Position numbers and translations under genes: made by a program. From positions 1 through 64,000 of the forward strand of contig CAJOGI010000005.1 of the NCBI GenBank assembly GCA_905234075.1: 64,000 nucleotides of DNA. Reading direction: 5' to 3'. Positions 60,393 through 64,000 of the stretch are shown piece after piece; position 1 is the stretch's first letter; each line of letters opens with the position of its first letter. Origin of the DNA: an uncultured Synergistales bacterium. GTDB lineage: Bacteria > Synergistota > Synergistia > Synergistales > Aminobacteriaceae. The notes under the pieces are model-generated. The model did no database searches and was not told the DNA's origin. It saw only the letters and a list, made by a program, of their open reading frames with translations.

Positions 60393-60671
60393 GTGAGTCT
60401 TACGGCCTATGTGATCAAGGCTGTAGCAGCATTAATAATTATGTCGCTTGGCGCACTGATTTTCTTGAAGTACATGAAAAAATATAATCAGAATATAAAA
60501 GGTGCGTCAGCCGTTAGAATATTGTCGTCCCTGCGCCTGACGAGCAGGGATATATTTTTAGTCGTTCACTGCGGCCCGGACGTTATAGCCTTCGTCTTAA
60601 CACAAAAGGGCGCATCTTTCATGGGCAGGTGGAGTTATGAAGAATGGAATAAATCTCAAGAGCAAAATTAA
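60393..60671 (+). CDS. fliO: Flagellar biosynthesis protein FliO-like
   Basis: The 92-residue protein has one membrane segment (about 5-27) and the FliO domain with VRILSSLRLTSRDIFLVVHCG. FliO helps assemble FliP in the export gate. The start is GTG, and its end overlaps fliP by 35 bases. Confidence 0.82.
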   Translation: MSLTAYVIKAVAALIIMSLGALIFLKYMKKYNQNIKGASAVRILSSLRLTSRDIFLVVHCGPDVIAFVLTQKGASFMGRWSYEEWNKSQEQN

Positions 60672-61458
60672 AAATTTCATTCCCGTAATTTTTTTTATTT
60701 TTATTTTTTGCGGAGTCTCTTACGGAGCAGCAATATTAAATCCTCCCCGCGCCCCAGAACTTTCAGGGACGATCCCTTTGCCTGCTTTAACGCTTGGGGT
60801 GGGCCAAGCTGATTCGCCGCGCGATGTTGCCTTAACGCTCCAGATTTTAGCCTTAATGACCGTGTTGAGCCTTGTGCCTGCAATTTTATTAATGGTAACG
60901 AGTTTCACGCGGATAATAATAGTCTTGGGCTTTGTGCAAAGAGCTATAGGGCTTCAGCAGTCGCCGCCTCAGCAGGTTATAGCCGGTCTTGCGTTATTTT
61001 TAACGATGTTCACTATGTATCCGACTTGGGAACAGGTTTATAACAATGCCCTTGAGCCTTATTTATCGGGCAATATAAATTCTCAGCAGGCTTGGGAAAA
61101 TTCCATTAATCCCGTCCGCGATTTTATGTTCAGATATACACGTCAGGAAGAATTATCTTTGATAATTTCAATGTCGGAGTCTCCGCGCCCGGCTAACCAG
61201 TCCGAAGTTCCGACTCATGTTTTAATCCCGGCCTTCATGCTCAGCGAATTGAAAACGGCGTTTCAAATGGGCGTTGTGATTTATATCCCGTTCTTAGTCG
61301 TTGACATGGTAGTATCGAGCGTATTATTAGCTATGGGAATGATGATGCTTCCGCCGATGATGATTTCGCTGCCGTTCAAGATTTTATTATTCATAATGGC
61401 CGACGGGTGGAACTTAGTAGTCGTGAGCGTACTGAAAAGTTTTACGAACGTGCCGTGA
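60637..61458 (+). CDS. fliP: Flagellar export gate protein FliP
   Basis: The 273-residue protein has a signal sequence (about 10-30), membrane segments and the FliP motifs FTRIIIVLGFVQRAIG and VIYIPFLVVDMVVSSVLLAMGMMMLPP. FliP forms the core of the flagellar type III export gate. A heptamer array follows. Confidence 0.95.
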   Translation: MKNGINLKSKIKNFIPVIFFIFIFCGVSYGAAILNPPRAPELSGTIPLPALTLGVGQADSPRDVALTLQILALMTVLSLVPAILLMVTSFTRIIIVLGFVQRAIGLQQSPPQQVIAGLALFLTMFTMYPTWEQVYNNALEPYLSGNINSQQAWENSINPVRDFMFRYTRQEELSLIISMSESPRPANQSEVPTHVLIPAFMLSELKTAFQMGVVIYIPFLVVDMVVSSVLLAMGMMMLPPMMISLPFKILLFIMADGWNLVVVSVLKSFTNVP

Positions 61459-61461
61459 TTT

Positions 61462-61494
61462 CAGTTAGGAAGTAGGAGTTAGGAGTTAGGAGGG
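61462..61494 (+). repeat. TAGGAG heptamer array between fliP and fliQ
   Basis: Four units (TTAGGAAGTAGGAGTTAGGA and GTTAGGAGGG), about 47 bases before fliQ. Confidence 0.85.
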
Positions 61495-61540
61495 AAAAAA
61501 TTACTCTGCTTCTCATTAATTTTCAGAAAGGAATAAAAAA

Positions 61541-61816
61541 ATGCCCGTAACAAATTTGAGCCTCTTAGATATTTTGACGGGGGCAATATGGACGATGATT
61601 TCCGTTACTCTGCCGATATTATTAACGGCTATGATAATCGGACTTTTAATAGGAATTTTGCAGACGGCGACTTCAATACAGGAGCAGACTTTAATATTTA
61701 TCCCGAAAATTTTAGCGGTCTTTCTGTGTATAGTTTTATTATCGCCGTGGATCGGTCAAAGAATGTTAGTGATGACACGAGAAATTTTAGGACAGCTGGA
61801 AAGATTTATTCAGTGA
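61541..61816 (+). CDS. fliQ: Flagellar export gate protein FliQ
   Basis: The 91-residue protein has two membrane segments and the FliQ pattern (LIGILQTATSIQEQTLIFIPKI). It works with FliP and FliR in the export gate. No fliR or flhB follows: a terminator at 61830 ends the operon. Confidence 0.92.
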   Translation: MPVTNLSLLDILTGAIWTMISVTLPILLTAMIIGLLIGILQTATSIQEQTLIFIPKILAVFLCIVLLSPWIGQRMLVMTREILGQLERFIQ

Positions 61817-61829
61817 AGATAATACAAAA

Positions 61830-61866
61830 AGACAGTCCCGGAATTTTCGAGACTGTCTCTTTTTTT
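61830..61866 (+). terminator. Intrinsic terminator after fliQ
   Basis: AGACAGTC and GACTGTCT form an eight-pair stem followed by CTTTTTTT. It lies 13 bases after the fliQ stop. Confidence 0.9.
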
Positions 61867-61877
61867 ACCGTGTTAGC

Positions 61878-62408
61878 TTATTTCTTTTTCGCTTTTACTT
61901 TTTTCGTGGGGACTGCGCCCTTCTTTGCGGCCGACGAAGAAGATACTGACTTGCCGAGCGCATAGGCCGCGCCCTTTGCAGGAGTCGAACCGGCAGGAAT
62001 TGCGGCAAAGGTCTTGGGATTTTCATCGGTGCCGTATTCAGTGCCGTGAATTTCGTTGCCGAGCATGTCATAATGACGCAGATATGTCAGAGCAAACTGC
62101 GAGCCGTTTTCATTGTATTGATAGCCGTACTCTGTAAAGTACAGGCTTCCGGCAACTTCGGGAGAAATTCCAAACTTCGACATAAGAAGCTCGATAGTCT
62201 CATTCTTAACTGTTGTGTTTGTATAATACTTTCTCGAAATTGCAAAGGGGACTCCGTCGCTGTCCTTGCCGTAGTCAAGTAAATACCACGTCATTTTATT
62301 CTTGTCCTGGCCAAGATTTTTCTGCTTAGCAATGTCCCAAGCCATAACAGGAGAAGCAAACGCAACGATAACAGCAACAAGCAACGCGCACAAAATTAAT
62401 TTTTTCAT
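61878..62408 (-). CDS. Secreted protein of unknown function
   Basis: The 176-residue protein has a signal peptide (residues 1-23, VMAWD), a compact domain rich in aromatic residues (YYTNTTVKN, LYFTEYGYQY) and a lysine- and alanine-rich tail (AAKKGAVPTKKVKAKKK). I do not recognise the family. The basic tail suggests binding to nucleic acid or an anionic surface (inference). Confidence 0.75.
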   Translation of the reverse strand: MKKLILCALLVAVIVAFASPVMAWDIAKQKNLGQDKNKMTWYLLDYGKDSDGVPFAISRKYYTNTTVKNETIELLMSKFGISPEVAGSLYFTEYGYQYNENGSQFALTYLRHYDMLGNEIHGTEYGTDENPKTFAAIPAGSTPAKGAAYALGKSVSSSSAAKKGAVPTKKVKAKKK

Positions 62409-62473
62409 TATTTATACACAGCCTTTCTTAAATTTTAGCATTGAGCTATTTTAACACAGAAAAATTTTTAGAG

Positions 62474-63427
62474 TTAGTAATGCCGTTTTGAAAGTATCCA
62501 GCAGAAAAACGGCCCGCCAGTCAAAGCAGTCAATACACCGACAGGAAGCTCGCCTAAAAACTGAGCCGCACAGTCAGCTATTGAAAGAATACACGCGCCC
62601 GTCAAGAACGAATGAAAAATTAATTTTCTGTGAGAAGCACCGATTAAATTTCTTGAAATGTGAGGCACTGCCAAGCCAACGAAGCCTATTATCCCGAATG
62701 AACTGACAGCTAAAGCAACACCCGTCGAAGTGAAAATTAGTAAGATGATCCGCGTAAATTTTTCATTAATTCCTAAGATTGAGGCCCGGTCCCGGCCGAG
62801 CGACATCGCGTCGAGAGCAGGAGCAAATATAAACGCAGGAATTAAAATTAAAACTGTTCCGGCATATGCCGCGTAAACGTCTTTAACGCCTGCGCCCGAA
62901 AAACTTCCCATGAGCCATAAAACGACCGCGCCTATTTTATCTCCGGCGATTGATTTTATAAAAGTTACTCCGGCTGAAAGAATTGAATTTGAAATTACTC
63001 CGGCCAAAATTATTTTTTCAGTGCCGCCCATCGAAATTATGCCCGTCAAAAATAAAGCGAACAGTGCGCCCATAAAAGCCATAGGCATAATCATAAAAGA
63101 GCCAGACATTATTCCCAGTGCCGCCCCGAACGCCGCGCCCGATGCTATTCCGAGCGTATAAGGTTCCGCCAAAGGATTAGCAAGCAGGCCCTGAAGGACG
63201 GCTCCGGCTACGCTTAACAATCCGCCCGTACCGATTGAGCACAATAAACGCGGCAGCCTCACCGAACGAATGACGACCCCCTCAGGCGAAGCATCTGCAT
63301 GAAACAAAAAATAAATCACTTCGGTTAAAGGAATTTTCCATTCGCCGAAAGTGATTTTGAAAATCGAAATTAAAATTAAAATTACGAGCAAAAAAATTAT
63401 TTGCTTGTTATATTTTTTGCTCCTCAC
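62474..63427 (-). CDS. FecCD-type iron/siderophore or cobalamin permease
   Basis: The 317-residue protein has about nine to ten membrane segments and the FecCD pattern RLPRLLCSIGTGGLLSVAGAVLQGL and LGIASGAAFGAALG. It is the membrane part of a binding-protein-dependent importer of iron complexes or cobalamin. The start is GTG next to a heptamer array. It lies just after the CbiK-type chelatase, so cobalamin, cobalt or heme transport is possible (inference). Confidence 0.88.
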   Translation of the reverse strand: MRSKKYNKQIIFLLVILILISIFKITFGEWKIPLTEVIYFLFHADASPEGVVIRSVRLPRLLCSIGTGGLLSVAGAVLQGLLANPLAEPYTLGIASGAAFGAALGIMSGSFMIMPMAFMGALFALFLTGIISMGGTEKIILAGVISNSILSAGVTFIKSIAGDKIGAVVLWLMGSFSGAGVKDVYAAYAGTVLILIPAFIFAPALDAMSLGRDRASILGINEKFTRIILLIFTSTGVALAVSSFGIIGFVGLAVPHISRNLIGASHRKLIFHSFLTGACILSIADCAAQFLGELPVGVLTALTGGPFFCWILSKRHY

Positions 63428-63458
63428 CTCCTACTTCATACCTCCTAACTCCTACCTG
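63424..63458 (-). repeat. TAGGAG heptamer array between cbiK and the permease gene
   Basis: On the minus strand, CAGGTAGGAGTTAGGAGGT is followed by ATGAAG and TAGGAGG. It carries the TAG stop of the chelatase gene. Confidence 0.8.
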
Positions 63459-64000
63459 CTTATGAGCTCATGAATTTTTTTCACGAAATCTTTTGCTATG
63501 TTCTCGTCCTCGCCGAGCCCGACAAGATAACTTGAAATATTTTCGTAGCCGTCAGCTTTAAGAACATTCAGCCAGGACTCTTCGTCATCTTCGCCGGCTA
63601 AATCGTTATTAGCATGATCTCCTGCGACAATCATCAAAGGCGATAAAATTAATTTTTTAATTTCGGGGTGCCTTTTCAAATTTGCAATAACGTCATCAAT
63701 TTCCGGCGCAGCTTCGACTGTTCCCACAAAAAATTTTCCGTAAAGTTTTTTATCAAGTTCAACCTGCAATAAAGAATAAAGAGCGTTCGCAAAGTGATGA
63801 GGCGTTCCGTGTCCCATTAAAATTATCGCCGTGTCTTTATCAGCAAGCTGATTTTTGAAGCGTTCAATCAAAATTTCCGCCATTCTTGAGCAATCTTTCG
63901 AGCTGTTCATAAACGGCGTGCCGAGTTTTAACTCATCGAAGCCGTATTTTCCTTTTAAGATTTTGAACGCACTGTAGACGTTTTTAATCTCGTCATATTC
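63452..64000 (-). CDS. cbiK: Sirohydrochlorin/cobaltochelatase CbiK-like, N-terminus outside window
   Basis: The frame is open from the window edge, with 182 residues visible. It has the CbiK pattern ILMGHGTPHHFANA (His), VEAAPEIDDV (Glu) and VAGDHANNDLAG (His), which hold the metal-binding residues. It inserts cobalt (or iron) into sirohydrochlorin. It is next to a FecCD permease. The ATG at 63910 is internal: residues before it (FDELKLGTPF) match the family too. Confidence 0.88.
   Translation of the reverse strand, partial: EYDEIKNVYSAFKILKGKYGFDELKLGTPFMNSSKDCSRMAEILIERFKNQLADKDTAIILMGHGTPHHFANALYSLLQVELDKKLYGKFFVGTVEAAPEIDDVIANLKRHPEIKKLILSPLMIVAGDHANNDLAGEDDEESWLNVLKADGYENISSYLVGLGEDENIAKDFVKKIHELISR

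Noticed and set aside
61975-62000. tRNA-like GTTCGAA-type stretch
   Set aside because: It is GTCGAACC inside a coding gene (the AGSTPAK region); no acceptor or anticodon stem pairs around it.

Overview
The window looks like one contig piece from a low-GC, diderm, motile anaerobe. Synergistota is my best guess (inference). Support comes from lipid A and LPS export genes (lpxI, lptG), many signal-peptide proteins, [FeFe]-hydrogenase maturases (hydG, hydF), a fli/mot cluster with flbD, a bacterial glycogen cluster, and the tmk-yaaR-holB-ricT block. I found no tRNA, rRNA, CRISPR array or complete mobile element.

Layout. 1-10940 (minus): a long run ordered M-R-sbcD-DUF4139-PAS/GGDEF-lptG-csaA-lpxI, then two tandem DAACS-type transporters, the last running off the edge. 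11016-14346 (plus): TauE/SafE exporter, secreted nuclease, SpoIIE-type phosphatase. 14277-19761 (minus): coaD, MATE, rsmD, trmB, phosphohexomutase, a secreted MTA/SAH nucleosidase. 19836-27902 (plus): a fused trpC/trpA relic, acetyltransferase, SprA-like protein, prfB with a +1 programmed frameshift, S55 peptidase, tmk, yaaR, holB, ricT. 27938-36068 (minus): glgC-glgA-glgP, secreted proteins, hpf, a truncated aroB-like gene. 36394-38493 (plus): cupin and cstA. 38550-41298 (minus): a HindIII-like methyltransferase with a broken endonuclease, secreted protein, DUF4416. 41441-47506 (plus): hydG-hydF, three exported or membrane proteins, leuA. 47614-55167 (minus): OB-fold protein, pfkA, ankyrin protein, tlyA, dxs, GAF-like protein. 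55291-61816 (plus): flbD-motA-motB-hicB-fliL-fliM-fliY-cheY-fliO-fliP-fliQ. 61878-64000 (minus): secreted protein, FecCD permease, CbiK-type chelatase (partial).

The most striking pattern is not a gene. It is a dispersed family of heptanucleotide tandem repeats (consensus near TAGGAGT / TAGGAGG, here in more than 15 places). They sit between genes and supply ribosome-binding sites, stop codons and hairpin stems. They also lie inside tmk and hydF, where they are found only in the orientation that has no stop codon and encode LLPPTSY-type peptides. A variant inside the S55 gene reads in the stop-prone sense but has lost its TAGs.

Other items of note: a candidate small RNA with its own extended -10 promoter and closing terminator helix (48277-48383); a terminator/anti-terminator-like leader ahead of the degenerate aroB gene; a second dispersed AT-rich non-coding repeat of about 165 bp; two eroded restriction-modification systems; and decay of aromatic amino acid genes. 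Together these suggest a host- or community-dependent genome losing biosynthetic and defence genes while retaining motility, glycogen storage and hydrogenase maturation (inference).
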